From Monodelphis domestica (Eukaryota; Chordata; Mammalia; Didelphimorphia; Didelphidae), in the NCBI RefSeq assembly GCF_027887165.1, contig NC_077235.1, positions 10,499,033 through 10,563,032 on the forward strand: a stretch of DNA of 64,000 nt, in the 5' to 3' direction. Below, in pieces: positions 1-11,934 of the stretch (position 1 is the stretch's first letter; every line of letters starts with the position of its first letter). The notes beneath the pieces were generated by a model. That model made no database searches. It had not been told where the DNA came from and saw nothing but the letters and a program-made list of their open reading frames with translations. A program made the position numbers and the translations under genes.

Positions 1-1325
1 GGCTTCCTGACCCCTGGAGCTGTCCTCAAGAATGGAACTGGGCCCCGCCATTGGCGATGGTCACCCCCAGCCTTGGAGGTAGTCTGACCTGAAGACCAAG
101 GGCTTCCTGGAGGGGGAGGCCTCAGGTACAGCTTGAGAGGAGGGCTTTTGTGGCTCAGATTGTAGGTCTGAAGCCAGGTGTCCTAGACCAAGCAGGAGCC
201 CTAGGTTGGGAGCCAGTTTTCATACAGGCCTGAAGAGGAAAGCCTTGTGCCCAGGAGTGGGCCCAGTGTGGCAAGCTGCCAGGCAGATGAGGCCCCTTAC
301 CACCCCTGCCAGCTGTCCTGGCAAGGAAGGGCCAGGGCAAAAAAGACTGAACTGGGGGAAAGAGAAGCCAATTACTTAATTGAAAATTGAGAAAAAAACC
401 ACGTACGATTCTCCAGCAAAGGTGCACTTGGAATGCTTCTGCTGCGGCTGCTCTGGGCTTCCCACCAGGCTTTGAGGCTGAGTCTCTGGGGGCCCATTGC
501 CTTAGTTATTCCTGCACTTACTAACCCTCAGCCTGTCTTGGCCAGGGATGGGTGGGAAGAGGGGTGGGGGAGGCAGGCGGTGGGTGAGAACTGTTGAAAC
601 AGTCCTAGAAAGCTTGTCAGACAGTGGATGGAGTTGGGAAGAGCTTGGATTTAATTCCTCAAGTGACCCCAAATGGGGGTTTCTGGCTGGCTAAAGCCTG
701 GCAGCCATCCTCGTTAACTCGGCTATTATCTCACCCCACTTCTTGTGGGTCTCCCTTGGGAAACCTTCCCACTCAGACTGACTTTGCTATATGCTACATA
801 TTCCCCTTTCCAGCAAGTCCGGCCTATTCCTTTTGGGTGTCTCCCCTGCCGGCCCCCTGGGATCTTGTCACCGAGGCTCTTCCTGCTGCCAGAGAGGGTC
901 ATCTCCGAGCATCGCAATCAGCAATTACACAGACGTGGCATATGTGACTGGGGAGTGACCCGCTGGGAAAAGCCTTTGGTTCGAGAGCTTAGAAATGGAC
1001 CTCTTCTCCTCTTCCTGGAGACGAATGCTCATGCCAAAGGAGCCCAGCAATGGGCCAAGAGGTTGAGAAGGGTAGCAGCCGAGGCCTCCGCATTCCTGAA
1101 TTCACTGATACTGCCACGTCTGCTCCTGAAAGTCGGCAGCCACCCAGAGAGGTTCCCGCCAGCCATGCTTTAGGGGCATGAGTGCCAGGCCCTGTGCCTC
1201 CCTTTGGGTCCCTCTAGGCAGCAAGAAGACAGCAGAGGACCTGCTGAGTCTAATGTTGTTCCCATTGCCAGGTTGTCATTCATGAATGGGCAGCCCTGGA
1301 AGGTGCTCAGAGTCCTTTGACATCT
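1..1325. other. unique DNA, no gene recognised
   Basis: Non-repetitive sequence with no recognisable protein, SINE or LINE. Overlapping frames of 107 and 142 codons on the plus strand (about 624-1173) lack family motifs and a convincing start context, so they are not called. Confidence 0.6.
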
Positions 1326-1329
1326 TCTT

Positions 1330-1480
1330 TCCTTTGACCCTAGGAGATGGGGGTTATTATTATTAGAAATGAAGAAACTAAGGCTCCCAGTTGATGGGGC
1401 TTGCCCAGAGTTACATGGCAGGATTTGAACATGGCTTTCCCCAACTCCCAGGCATGTATTCTATACATAACTCCACATCA
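1330..1480 (-). repeat. MIR-type CORE-SINE fragment
   Basis: Reads in the antisense MIR order: a gaaactaaggctc block, then a tgcccagagttacatggc block, then ggatttgaacatgg. Old and diverged. Confidence 0.6.
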
Positions 1481-1514
1481 AGGACCTGGAGAGGGCATTT
1501 TAGGGGTCCAGCCT

Positions 1515-1705
1515 ATTGGATCATAGATTTCAAACCAGAAGATAGCAAAGAGGTCATCTGATGAAATTCCCTTATTTGACAGATGAGGAAACTGAGGCAA
1601 ACAGAGTGAAGCGACTTGGCCACAGTCACATAGATAGCAAATGTCTGAACTCAGATCCTGCTGACTCCAAGCCCAGTGCTCTATGTACCATGCCATCTAG
1701 TTGGC
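1515..1705 (-). repeat. MAR1/MIR-type CORE-SINE
   Basis: Antisense copy with 'gatgaggaaactgaggc', a 'cacagtcacatag' block and a tRNA-related head ('tgctctatgtaccatgcc'). One of three antisense CORE-SINE relics lying end to end between 1.33 and 1.89 kb. Confidence 0.75.
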
Positions 1706-1710
1706 CAGAA

Positions 1711-1885
1711 GGGATTTTAGAAGTGATCATATACAATTCACTTGTTTTCCAGATGAGAATAATGAGTCCCCTAGAGGTTAAGTGACTTGCCCAAGGTCAC
1801 ACAGGTAACCAGTGTCTTAGATTGAATTCCAATTGAATTTCTAACCTTTGGTCCAGTGTGCCAGGCATTCCATCACACAGTGGAC
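1711..1885 (-). repeat. MAR1/MIR-type CORE-SINE fragment
   Basis: Antisense copy: 'gaggttaagtgacttgccc' followed by 'aaggtcacacaggtaacc', then a decayed head. Third of the tandem trio. Confidence 0.7.
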
Positions 1886-2104
1886 AGCTAGGTCTTCAGG
1901 TCTTCTTGGCCTATGTACCCCCAGATGGGCTTTGATCAGCTGCTTTGGATGTTCACTGTTTGGACATTCTTCTTGTGAGGGCTCTCAGCTGCAATCTCCT
2001 TTAGCCACCTCCACCCTCAAGGTGCCTCCTGGTTGGTCTCTTACCTCTCTTGTCCATGTTCACTGCAGCTGCCATGTTACTCTTCCCAGAGTGAGGTCAT
2101 TCCC

Positions 2105-2200
2105 CACCTCCTGAAGACTTAGTGGCTCTTTGTGGCTTCTAGGATGACCGAGAAACTCCTCTGCCTATCTGCAAGCCTGGCTGGTCTAGCCCTCGGTCCC
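2105..2200 (+). repeat. L2 LINE fragment
   Basis: 'ttagtggctctttgtggct' followed by 'tctaggatgaccgagaaac' resembles the L2 3' block that normally reads 'agtggctccctattgcc...tctaggatcaaatac'. Short and diverged. Confidence 0.45.
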
Positions 2201-2209
2201 TGATAGAGG

Positions 2210-2330
2210 ATGATGATGAAGATAATAATAATAATAACAACAACAACAACAGCAGTTAGCATTTCTGTAGTGCTTTGAAGCTTGCAAAGTGCTCTGCATG
2301 CTATCACGTGTCCATTCTGTCTTCCGTCCG
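2210..2330 (-). repeat. MIR 3' part with ATA/ACA triplet run
   Basis: A gat/aat/aac triplet run of about 40 bp is followed by 'gttagcatttctgtagtgc' and 'gcttgcaaagtgctctgc', the antisense start of marsupial MIR-like elements. The triplet run is probably the microsatellite tail of the SINE. Confidence 0.65.
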
Positions 2331-3729
2331 TAGCTGTCCCTTTGTGGGGCACAGAGCCAGTGCCTGGGTTGTTTTGACTCTTTGGCTCTGTCCCCTGGAG
2401 TCTGTGCCCCGAGGAACAGCTTCTCCTCTAAGGGGAGGGAGGAGTGGAACCTGGCTGACGAAGCTGGCAGGGCCTTGCTGCCTTCCAAAAGAAGGCCGCT
2501 GAGGCTCGGCTCAAGGTCTCAGGCAGTAGGATGCTGGATTCCACCTTCTCTTTGGCAGAAAGTACCTGTGAACTCCCACCACTAACCCAGGAGTCCAGGC
2601 TATGGGAGGAAGTGAGAGATGCTTCCTTGGGTGGCCAGGGAAGCCACTGGGCATTCCTCCAGTGTCCGTGAGTCACCCGATGTTAGAGCTGAGTTCAACG
2701 ACTTCTCAACCAGATAAAGGCTTTCCTGATACAGGGGAGTGTTTGGCAAAGCAAAGAACCAGTAGGCACTGATTGTCTCTCTCAGGGAACCTGTGCCAAT
2801 CACTCGACTTTTCTGGCTTTGAGTTCTGTCGTCAGAAGAGGCAGAACGGGCCCTGCCTTCCTGCTCTGAGGCTTCATTCATCTTGGGTAAGTGCTTGGAG
2901 ATCCTTGGGCACAAAGCGTTTCTGAGCAGGAGAGGATTTTCTTTCCTTGAAAACAAAACAAGGTTGGTTAGAAAAACACAAAGAAAGCAACAACTCACGG
3001 CGTGTGATGGGAGAACAGAGTTCCACGTTAGTCCCACGGCTGTACTGGGGATGATATGCATTTCTATTTGCTGTATATAAAATAGTGTTATCCCCGCCTG
3101 TATTTTATCACTTTCAAAAATATCATGTTCCATCCTTTGTCGAATTTATCAACATTGCCCTGTGCTGTCAGGGTAAAATTTTCCATTTCCAGAGTTCACT
3201 ATGGATTTTACAGCCAATTATGGATTCAAGCTCTGGCAGGATCAAGCTATTTCAGGACAATAGTGCCCTGGACCATTAACAGGAGGTGGGCTGGACAGTG
3301 GTGCCACTGAGCTTGTGGACAGAGCATGTACTCAGGGGGCCTTGGCTTCCAATTGGGAAGACTCTGAGGTTTTCCCCTCCCCTTCCTTTACACCCAATCG
3401 TACCCCATCTTCCTTCCCTTACCCTCCCCGCTGCCCCCAGATTCCTTGCCCTATCAGAGTAGATCAGTCCACTCACTAGAAGTCCACTTACTTTTCCCTC
3501 TCCATTTATTCTCGAAAAGGCCCCTTTGATCATCATGGCTGACTGCACAGGGGCAAGTTGCACTCAATATTATGGGCGATATTGCAGGAAGGGATGTTTG
3601 TGCCATTTGGGGAAGAGGGAGCTTTTGGTAGTGTAGGAAGGGCACAAGTTCATGTAGCACTTAGTGAATTTGCACCCAGATGCTTCTCATTGGTACCTAA
3701 CACTCAGCAAGGCAGGAACTCTGTAGTGA
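2331..3729. other. unique DNA, no gene recognised
   Basis: No family-like protein or repeat seen. A 177-codon minus frame (about 2600-3133) has no recognisable domain and ordinary base composition. Confidence 0.55.
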
Positions 3730-3860
3730 TGAGGAACCTCATTTTTTAAAACAAGGAGTAGAGTGGGCCCTCGGTGAGATGAAGTTGACTCACCCAAGGT
3801 CTCATAGCTGGTGAGTGCCAAGGCTAGAATTTGAAGGCAGCTCATCCTGCCCATAGGACC
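3730..3860 (-). repeat. MIR-type fragment
   Basis: Degraded antisense copy: 'actcacccaaggtctcatag' followed by 'ctggtgagtgccaaggc' and 'agaatttgaaggcag'. Confidence 0.55.
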
Positions 3861-4493
3861 ACTACTCTTTCCAGTCTTTTACTCCATGTGAGTGGGCTCC
3901 CCTTCCACTTGTAATCTCTAGAATAGTCCCACTTGGCTTCCAGTCTGCTACTCCCAGGGACCTTTGTAGAGCATGTCATGGTTGCTGGCACCTTGGTGTG
4001 GAGACCTCTCCCATTGGGGTCCAGAGCCTTTGACTAGTGTTTGTTGGGTTGGATTGGAGAATGTGGGAATTGGAAGGGGAGAGAATGCAGGAGGAGTTGA
4101 TCTAATTCTGGTAATCCAGAACCTCCCAATGGATCTCTCCATGCCCACTTCATCTTTCCTCTCCTTCCCAGCCTCCCCTCCACTTTCCCACCAGGGTTGC
4201 TCTTCTTGGTGTCTTTGTTCCAGTGAGCAAGGGTTCCCTTGGGCTCCCTCCAAGGGGCCCACCTCTCAGTGAGTCAGGGAATTCTCAGCCATCAAGGCAC
4301 TGGAAGGGGAGGGGAGAGCTGGGAGACAAGGGCCTCTTCACACTTCTCAGTAGCTTCACACTTACAAGGATGCTTCCTTGCACACCCCCGGCCCATCTGT
4401 TCTTCCGGAGGCCCCTCTACATGAGACAGACTCCTTATTAATAGCACTTCCCCCTGCATCTTGGCTATGGTAGAATGGCTTTAGAAGCCCATT
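3861..4493. other. unique DNA, nothing recognised
   Basis: G/C-moderate unique sequence. Complementary short frames overlap on both strands, typical of chance, with no family match. Confidence 0.5.
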
Positions 4494-4510
4494 CCCCCCC
4501 CCCCCCCCCC
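4494..4510 (+). repeat. C17 homopolymer
   Basis: Uninterrupted run of 17 C. Could fold as G4 or i-motif DNA, but such runs are also prone to length error in sequencing. Confidence 0.9.
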
Positions 4511-4734
4511 GTGAGCCCAGCGTGCACCCAAGGAGTGCGTTTTGCAGTCTCTGTCTTTCTACATTCTGGTGGCCCAGATGCTCTGGGCTCCATTATTCAA
4601 GCCCTAAGAGAGAGGGAAGGACATACCTGCTGGCACCCAGCTAGGAGGGTCTTATATCATTTGTACTTATTAGCCTTGGTTCCCCCCATTGTATTTGATA
4701 GGTCAGCACCTTAAAGAAGGACCCTTATATTTAG

Positions 4735-4925
4735 TGGGCCCTGGCTGGGAAACTAGATGTGGAGTTGTAGTATGCTAGATTCAAGTCCCAGATCTGTTAT
4801 GTTCTGCCCATGTGACCTCGAGCAAGTCACTTTACTTGTTGGGCCTTAGTTATCTTATGTGTAAAATGAGGCAGCTGAGATAGATGGCCTGAGGTTCCTA
4901 CCTCAGATCGGTGTATGAAACTCTG
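4735..4925 (+). repeat. MAR1-type CORE-SINE
   Basis: Sense copy: 'ctagattcaagtcccagatc', then 'catgtgacctcgagcaagtc', a cctta..ttatctta block and 'gtaaaatgaggcagctgag'. The tail 'agatggcctgaggttcc' is usual for MAR1. Confidence 0.75.
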
Positions 4926-5302
4926 TTCTTTTGCTTCATCTCTCTATAACTGATGGGAGGGTGTGTGTGTTTGTCTTGTGGATGCCCCGTGTGCTTGCCA
5001 GGTTGTTAATGTCAGGAGCAATGGTCCTGGCTGGGGGCCCTCCCATCACAGTGGCCAGCTTTGTTCTCTCCATTCTACAGTGGTCTTCCACTGGACCATT
5101 CCCATGTGGCATCCACTCTGTCTTCAAACTCATCACTTCTTCACTCCTTGAAGTCACCCTTGTGCCTTCCCGCATTCCTTCCTTTTCTTGTCTTTGAAGC
5201 AGAACACTTCAAATTACATGACTGGGCCAAGGAGGGGCTTACTTGAAACATAGACGTTTGCTGCTCTTGTTTGTGGCTTTGGTGAAAGCCGCAAAATCCA
5301 GT
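4926..5302. other. unique DNA, nothing recognised
   Basis: No gene. Short frames on both strands only. A weak L2-like feel around 5.1 kb could not be confirmed by eye. Confidence 0.4.
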
Positions 5303-5702
5303 GCTGTTTCTCTTTCTCTCCCTCTATCTCTCTTTCCCTTCCTTCCTTTCACTCCCTCTCTCCCCCTCTTCTCCCTCACCTTCTCTCCATCCCTCCTTCT
5401 CTTGCTCCCTTCCCTTTTCCCTCTTTCCCTTGTCCCCCTCTCTTACTCTGCCCCCTGCCTCTTTTCTCTCCTTTCTTCTCTTTCTCCTTCCTTTCTCTTC
5501 CTCTTCATCCTCTGTCCCTTCTTCTCCCTCCTTCCCCTTTTCCTCCCTCTCTTCCCTCTTGTTCCTTCTCTCCTCTCTGCCATTACCCTGCCCTTTCCTA
5601 CCACTCTGTCCCATCCCTCTCCCTTGTCTCCCACCCCATCTCTTCCCTCTCTTTCTGTTCCTTTCTCTCATATGCCCTCCCTCCCTTTTAGCCTTTTCCT
5701 TT
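5303..5702 (+). repeat. polypyrimidine (CT-rich) low-complexity tract
   Basis: About 400 bp that is almost pure C/T, with irregular ccctt/tctct words and no clean period. Open frames here (Ser/Pro/Leu-rich on plus, Arg/Glu/Lys-rich on minus) follow from the composition and are not genes. Confidence 0.9.
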
Positions 5703-5954
5703 CTTGCTCACATTCGTAGCTGGCTTCTTTCCATGAAAGCTGCTTCTCTCCGTGGTTGCAGAAGCACTAAACTTGTTTGACCAGGTTCTGAGTCAGCAGA
5801 GTTGCTGCTGAGGGAAAGATAAATACACGTCTTTAACCGTGAATCCTGGAAGCCTTTGGAACATTTTCTAAAATGGCCTTGGTTCCACAGGGAGCTTCCC
5901 TCGAATGGCCTCCTTCTTGGAATCCCAACGTGGACGTCTACCAGAGTCGCAATG

Positions 5955-6080
5955 CCATAATGGATACAGTCAAGAAGACCTGATTTCCAGCCCTTCCCAT
6001 GACCTACCTGTTGGAGGACTGTGGGCAAAGTCATTAAGCATCTCAAGGCCCCAGAAGATGTCCTGTGGCTGTGTGTTTCT
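5955..6080 (+). repeat. MAR1-type CORE-SINE fragment
   Basis: Sense copy: 'agaagacctgatttccagcc', then 'ctgtgggcaaagtcattaag' and 'catctcaaggcccc'. Diverged. Confidence 0.55.
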
Positions 6081-6789
6081 GAGGAGGCACTGATGTGCAT
6101 CAGCAGATGGAGTTCCCTGTATGGGGATGAAATCACAGGTCCAGACCCCAAACAAACAAAGAAACAAACAAACAAAATTCCCCTTGTGCCCCCTGCCCCT
6201 AACGAGGAATAGAGCCTACCTTAGCCTGTTCAAGCCTTTGGTTTGAACCCTTCCACCGCATTACTAGGTTTCTTCTTCACCTCTTTACAAACCTGGATAG
6301 AACATATGATCCTCACGGGTGCCCAAACCCTTTCCCCTCAGTTTACCAGTGACTCCCAGCCCTTCTTGAGCACCTTTTTAGTTGGATTTCAAATGGCTCC
6401 AACTTGTCACACTGCCCAAGTTGGGATGATTGACCCTGACAAAAGGCACTGGCTCTGACTCCCTGAATGGCTTTTAAAGGATGGCTTCCAGGAATGTGGA
6501 TGGACTGAACAGAAATGATCACCTCTTTCAGAATGGCCGAAAGCCTCAATGAGAGAGAAGGCCCAGAGTTCCCATGGCAAGAGGAGTCCAGGGACTTGGG
6601 ATTTTGCTTTTAATCCTCATGACTTGGTCTTTCCTGCTATGGCTCACCAGGCCTGCCAATAAGAGTATGCTGGTATATGATAGCAATTCATAGTGGCCTC
6701 ATTTGGGAACTGTAGAATTTGCTGTTCTTCCAGGAAGCAGGACAATGCTGCACTGAGGCAGCCATACTCCCTCCATGGGCTGCCTTTTG
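6081..6789. other. unique DNA with small (AAAC)n run
   Basis: A short imperfect AAAC run occurs at about 6151-6176. Otherwise nothing recognisable. Confidence 0.5.
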
Positions 6790-6960
6790 GATACTATAGT
6801 ACCATGGAAATGGTTCTGGGTTCATAGTAGGAGGACCTGGGTTCAAATCTCTCCAACTAATGGTATCCTTGGGCAAGCTGTTTCCCCTCTGTAGGCCCAA
6901 AATAAGAATGTTGTGTTAGATAACCTTTGAGATCCTTTTTAGCTTCAATTCTCTGGGCCC
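6790..6960 (+). repeat. MAR1-type CORE-SINE
   Basis: Sense copy: 'gaggacctgggttcaaatct' contains a B-box-like core, followed by 'ccttgggcaagctgtttccc' and a tail ending 'agcttcaattctctgggcc'. Confidence 0.75.
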
Positions 6961-7127
6961 ATGCTGACCTTTGGGAAACTGCTTAGCTGAGCCCATGTGG
7001 GCTGAAGCACCTGTCTCTCTCTGTCTTTTACCCAGCTGTTGTCATTTGTAGATTGAGCTCAGTGCTAGAGAGCCTGACCTCTAATTACAAGGAGAACTCC
7101 TTTGTCTATTCTCATTGGCTCAGTAAC

Positions 7128-7325
7128 AAAAGCTCTCCTGAGTGGCTTGGGAGATAGAGTGCCAGGCCTAGAGATGGGAGGTTCTGGGTTCAAATGTGGC
7201 CGTAGATACTCCCTAGCTGTGTGATCCTGGGCAAGGCATTTAACCCTAGTTGCCTGGCCATTCCCAGTCATCTGCCTTGAAAACAATAATTAAGATTGAT
7301 GCTAAGACACAAGGTAAGAATTTAA
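7128..7325 (+). repeat. marsupial tRNA-derived SINE (SINE1-type)
   Basis: Order of blocks: a decayed A box near 'gagtggcttgggagatag', a B box in 'ctgggttcaaatg', 'gtgatcctgggcaag', 'catctgccttgaaaac' and 'attgatgctaagacacaagg'. Older than the copy at 39.1 kb. Confidence 0.8.
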
Positions 7326-7671
7326 AAACAAACCAAACCAACCTCTACCCTCAAGTCTTAGGAATGATGCTAATTCTAGTAAAAGGTATAGCTTGGTGCT
7401 CACTGAACAAATGTGAATTTGGCATGGGACAGGTAGTTTTTTAATACACAGAAAGGGTCCCTAAACATAGCCGAATCACAGCATGTATTAGCAGGATGCA
7501 GTAACTTAACTTATTCATAAGGTTTAATACTCAAGTATCATCAGAATAGCAAACAATTTTTCTTGACTCCTGATTAAGCATTCTACAGTTCACCTTGGTT
7601 CTGTACTGTCTAACCACTTATTCCTAGCACTCATCTGCTGGGCAGTCTCTTGGTGGTCATCCTGTCATTTG
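7326..7671. other. unique A/T-rich DNA, nothing recognised
   Basis: No gene or repeat identified by eye. Confidence 0.5.
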
Positions 7672-7928
7672 ATGATAATAATGATAGCTGGCATTTATAG
7701 AGTGATTTAAGGTTTGTCAAACACTTTACATGTGGTATCTCATTTGGGTTTCTCTAAATATCTGTGGAAAATGTGCTCTTATTATCCCTATGTATGGACA
7801 AAGAAAGTGAGGCAGAGTTAAGTGGCTTGCCTAGGGTTACACAGCTAGTAAGTGTGGGGGCAGAATCTGAATTCCCATCTTCTTGACTCCAATGGCAGAA
7901 CTCTATTTGTTAGGCCCTGGCTGCCTCT
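7672..7928 (-). repeat. near full-length MIR-like CORE-SINE
   Basis: Antisense order is complete: 'gatagctggcatttatagag', 'tcaaacactttacatgtgg', 'ctcttattatccctatg', 'aagtgaggcagagttaagtg', 'ggttacacagctagtaagtg' and a tRNA-like end 'aggccctggctgcctct'. A good reference copy for the family. Confidence 0.85.
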
Positions 7929-9100
7929 AATGGACGTGCCCATTCTTCTATCAGCCACTGTTGCTCAGGGGACACTGAAGCTGACACCTCACAGGACCTC
8001 AATGGATGTTGAGCCTTTCAGAATTCATAAGATCATCACCAGTCCTGGACACATTTACTATGGGACACTTATTCACCAGAGACCTGGAAAGAGTCAACCC
8101 AAAGGAGGCAGGTATAACCATGTGCTCATGACCACATGGAAACTAAGTAATTCTCTTTCCCATTACCTGACACTAGTCAGAGAGAAAGAGGAGAGCAGAA
8201 AGACCATTAGCTCAAGTTTGTACATCAACTCTCTAAGGGCCTCTTCATCGTTTCCCCAATGGAAATGACTAACCCAAGCCCCTGAGTCACATGTGATCAG
8301 AAGTGGGCCCCCAAAGCCCTGACATGGTCGACTAGAAGCAGGCAGAGAATATCTGTGCAGGCTTTCATTACCTATTTATTTAGATAACAGCAGCATGGAT
8401 GAACTGAGTCTCAGAATCTCTGAGTGGAAGGGGTCTCAGCCTCTTAAAGTGGCTTATTCCCTTAGAGAATGATATGAAGAAGTTTCCATGAGTTCAAGCC
8501 CAAGTCTCTCTCTTCGCAACTTTCACTCATTCCTCCTCGTTCCTCTAGGGCTACTCAGAGCATCCTGGGGCTTCCAGAACAGGTCTTGCCAGCCCAACTT
8601 CATTTCCTCTTTGGATGAGGTTACCAGACTGGCAGATGAGGTGTGCTACATGTACAGTTTGCCTAGATTGTTGGCAAAGTCTCTGACTCAGCATTGCCTT
8701 TGTGTGGGAGAGATAGATGAACACGGGTGAGATAATTATCATTGGATTAGGGGATCGGTCAAATGGCTGCATCCAATGAGTAGCCATTGGGGAGTCAGAG
8801 CCAGTTTGGCCTCTACAGTCTGCTAGTTGCCGCAGAGATCTGTGATGGTGGGTAGGTTGCTTAACAAACCGATCAGATTTGGGAGAGAGCGTTAACGTGA
8901 GGGTTGAGATCCAAAAAGCTCATCGAGACAAAGTGAATTCGATAACACTGAGTAGGGATAGATGCCTCTTTTTTCATCTGGGTTTAAAAAGCAAGCCTCC
9001 CAGATTAAAACTGGATAGCTTGGCTAGACAGCAATCCATTTGAAAAGGGCCATCAGTCGTGTGGGATGGCAGCCGATGAGATCACAGGCCACATGAAGTA
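7929..9100. other. unique DNA, no gene recognised
   Basis: A 138-codon plus frame (about 7852-8268) starts inside the preceding SINE and has no family motif, so it is not called. A SINE-like fragment near 8.40-8.46 kb is too short to assign. Confidence 0.5.
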
Positions 9101-9104
9101 AGAC

Positions 9105-9630
9105 GCAGTGCCTAGACATGAGGAGGGAAGAGTCCCACTGTACTCTGCCCCAGTCAGACCACATCTGGAGTTGGGGCCCAAGTTCTGGCTACCACACTGT
9201 AGAGACATTGACAAGCAGTATGGTGACAGGCCTTGAGATGAGCTCCCATGAGGTCATGAGGAAGGACCTGAAGGTACTGAGTTCACAGCAGAAAAATCAG
9301 CCAACAGGAGATTTACCTTCAATTATTTAAAGGTCTGTCAAGTGGTAGAAAAATCATATTTGTTCACTTCGACTCCAGAGAGGAAAACTAGAAACAATGG
9401 GTAGATTGTTTTACCTATTGGTGGTAGAATTACAAAGTGGTAAATTGAGGCTTGGTGTGAAGAAAAATTTTCTAACCATTGGAGCTGTCCTATAGTGGAA
9501 TGGACTTCCTGGGGAGGTAGTAGAGGTCCCCGTCATTGAAGGATTCTGATCAAAGGCACACGGGTCACAGAGGGAATTCCTGATCATATGTGGAACTAAG
9601 GACATCTGTTTAGGCAGCATAGCTGACTGT
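9105..9630 (+). repeat. CR1/L3-like LINE 3' end
   Basis: Contains the usual CR1/L3 end-of-ORF2 and 3' text: 'cagaccacatctggagttgg', a ggtgacaggccttgagatgag block, 'gaaaaattttctaacc', 'attggagctgtcctatagtg', then 'gaatggacttcctggggagg'. A 5'-truncated old insertion with its reading frame broken. Confidence 0.8.
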
Positions 9631-9724
9631 CTGGCTGGGAGCTTTTCTTTGTCGATCTAGGTGGGTAGAGAGCCTGTAGTCTTAGGGGGTTTAAGTTAAA
9701 AAAATAATTCGTAATGAATTCTTT

Positions 9725-9850
9725 TTTTTCAAAGTACTAACTGCACATAACTGGCCCAGGACCAGGTGGCTTAGGTCAGCAGTGAGGCTCAAACCCACTT
9801 CCTTCTGACTCAAAGTGTAGCGGACCATCCGCCACACCACAGTGTGCCTC
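9725..9850 (-). repeat. MIR-type fragment
   Basis: Antisense tRNA-head portion: 'ctggcccaggaccaggtggc', then 'ctcaaacccacttccttctg' and 'ccatccgccacaccac'. Confidence 0.6.
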
Positions 9851-10247
9851 AGGAAGGTCTTCGGTTCTGTTCTAATCAGTCAGTGGCACGCATTTCTTAA
9901 GAACCTTCTCCATGGCAAACCCTGCACCTGGTGCTGCTGGTCCCAAGCCCCGAGGAGGCTCCTAGCCCTTGGAGGGAAATGCACTCACAAGGATCCTGAC
10001 TTGGCCCTTGAGTTCCGTTCAAGGATGATGACATGTAGGCAGTTTATGTGGACTCTGCAGAGGGGGTGGGAGCCTAGAAGAGTCCAGATTAACCTAGTAC
10101 GTCTGTCTCCATCCCTCTCTCCATTGTCTGCTTTGCAATCATGCAGAACACAGTCGCTGCCTGCCTGCCAGAAGATGACAAGGAAGGCAGATGCAGACCC
10201 TGATAATACCTTTGGCATCCAGGCAGAGCTGCCTTGTACCTCCCAAT
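9851..10247. other. unique DNA, nothing recognised
   Basis: A 144-codon plus frame at 9842-10276 runs into the antisense SINE at its end and shows no family motif. Confidence 0.5.
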
Positions 10248-10422
10248 ATTTTTTAAACCCTCACCTTCCATCTTAGAATTAATACTGTGCATTGGTTCCA
10301 AGGCAGAAGAGCGGTAAGGGCTAGGCCATGGGGATGCCCAGGGTCACCCAGCCAGATTGGAACCTCGGGACCTCCCGTCTGCAGGCCTGGCTCTCTATCC
10401 ACTGAGCCACCTGACTGCCCCT
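10248..10422 (-). repeat. marsupial tRNA-derived SINE (SINE1-type)
   Basis: Antisense copy: 'ccttccatcttagaattaat', then 'cattggttccaaggcagaag', 'ggtaagggctaggcc' and 'tccactgagccacctgactg'. It lacks part of the middle, including the 'aagtgacttg' block. Confidence 0.9.
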
Positions 10423-11934
10423 TTCCAGTGTTTGTAAGCTTTCTAGAGCCTTCAGAAGGGTGAATGGTGATGTAAATGTTTCTGCTCAGCTCGTGGGAAG
10501 TGCTGCCCTTAGTCAGAGCAGGGCCCTGGTTTTGGAGTAAGTCAAAATTCAGCTGTGTTAATTGGGCTAAGGATAAGACCATAAGACCTGGTGAGATGGG
10601 AGAGTCTGGAGGTTTTTAGTGGGTAGCCTAGGCATCCCCTCCTTGTTTGCCTAATTACCCAGAGAGCTAATTATCCTTTCTGTTGAACCAAATTTCCTTC
10701 TTTGCCCCAAACATGCAGTGCTCTCTGGGTGGGGAGGGGGTAAGGCAGGCAAAAGAAACTGAAGCTCTCTTTCCCATGATGGCCTTTCAAATACTTGAAG
10801 ACAGCTATTAGACTCTGCGCATCTTTGTAACGTAGCCTAAGCACCTAGATTGGCGGCGTGCCCCAGTGGGGTGCCAAGGAATACAAAACACCAGGCGTGT
10901 AAGTGGCCGGCCAAGGCTTGTGGAAAGCAATTTGCAGATACCATCTTATTAGACTTCGTCTCCCGGTGAGATAAGCCCAGAAGAAGGGCCAGCACCTTTT
11001 TTTTCAGATGATTCCGGAAACGAAAGTCCCACAGAGGGGTTAATTGGCTTCCTTCTTCTGCCTCCTCAGCAGAAGCTCTGAGAGCAGAGGCCACATCCTG
11101 ACTCCCGGCCCACCTTCTCTTGCCCTGGTGTCTCCCAAGTTTTTGCTGAGGGCCCATGATCCTTTTGAGGAGGCCTTCTAGATCAACGGGGTTGAAGGGG
11201 AGAAGGATATACAATTGTGCCAAGGAGCTGCGATTCTGGTGACGTGGGAGCGCCATTCCTTTGTGGACATCCCGTCACCAATTTATGACTTGGTAGTTAA
11301 ATCCCAGAAAGTTACCTGGAGCTTTGGGGAGTCTGAGCGACTTAGGGGCTCCCACGGCTGCTGGCCGAGCATGGAGTTTGACCTTAGTTTCTCTCGACTG
11401 GGAGCTTCACATGCCATCTGAGTTGCTGAAAGCATACGTGAAGGAGAAAAACTGATGAATTCCCTTCAAATCAAATGATAGGTTGACAAGGACAGCTCAA
11501 GGTCCTACTGCGTTCCAAGTACTGTTCTAGGCACTGGGGAAGTCCAAGTTTTCTCACAGTCTTTGGGACTCACCCTGCCCTGGCTCTGCTGCACCCCGAT
11601 CCAGATTGTTTCCCTCAGATATATTTTCTGACTTCTTTTAAGAGAAAATGGGATCCGATTTGGACAGGAGCAGCTATTGCCATGGCAACAGGAGGGTACC
11701 AAGAGGCGGCTACTCTGCTATTTTTGCTTGTTGTTCTGCGTGGAGATTCTTAAGGTGTTAAAGCAGTTCTGGGAAGCCACCTGGGAGAGGGTCCTAATTC
11801 TGTCGGGAATGGAACCCAGAGTAGCCTTTCCCTCTAGACTGTGGGGTGTGTGTATGTGGGGAGAGGGGAGGAGCTTTCTTGAAATTCCTTTGTCATTCTG
11901 GCCTCTGTGGCTTCCTGGATGGCCACAGATTTGA
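10423..11934. other. unique DNA with possible LINE scraps
   Basis: Mostly unique. 'ggcctttcaaatacttgaag' near 10.78 kb may be a CR1/L3 scrap and 'gtactgttctaggcactggg' near 11.52 kb an antisense L2/MIR scrap. A 139-codon minus frame at 10837-11256 has no family motif. Confidence 0.45.

Noticed and set aside
7852..8268. 138-codon plus frame as a gene
   Set aside because: It starts within the tRNA-like end of a MIR copy and shows no family resemblance.
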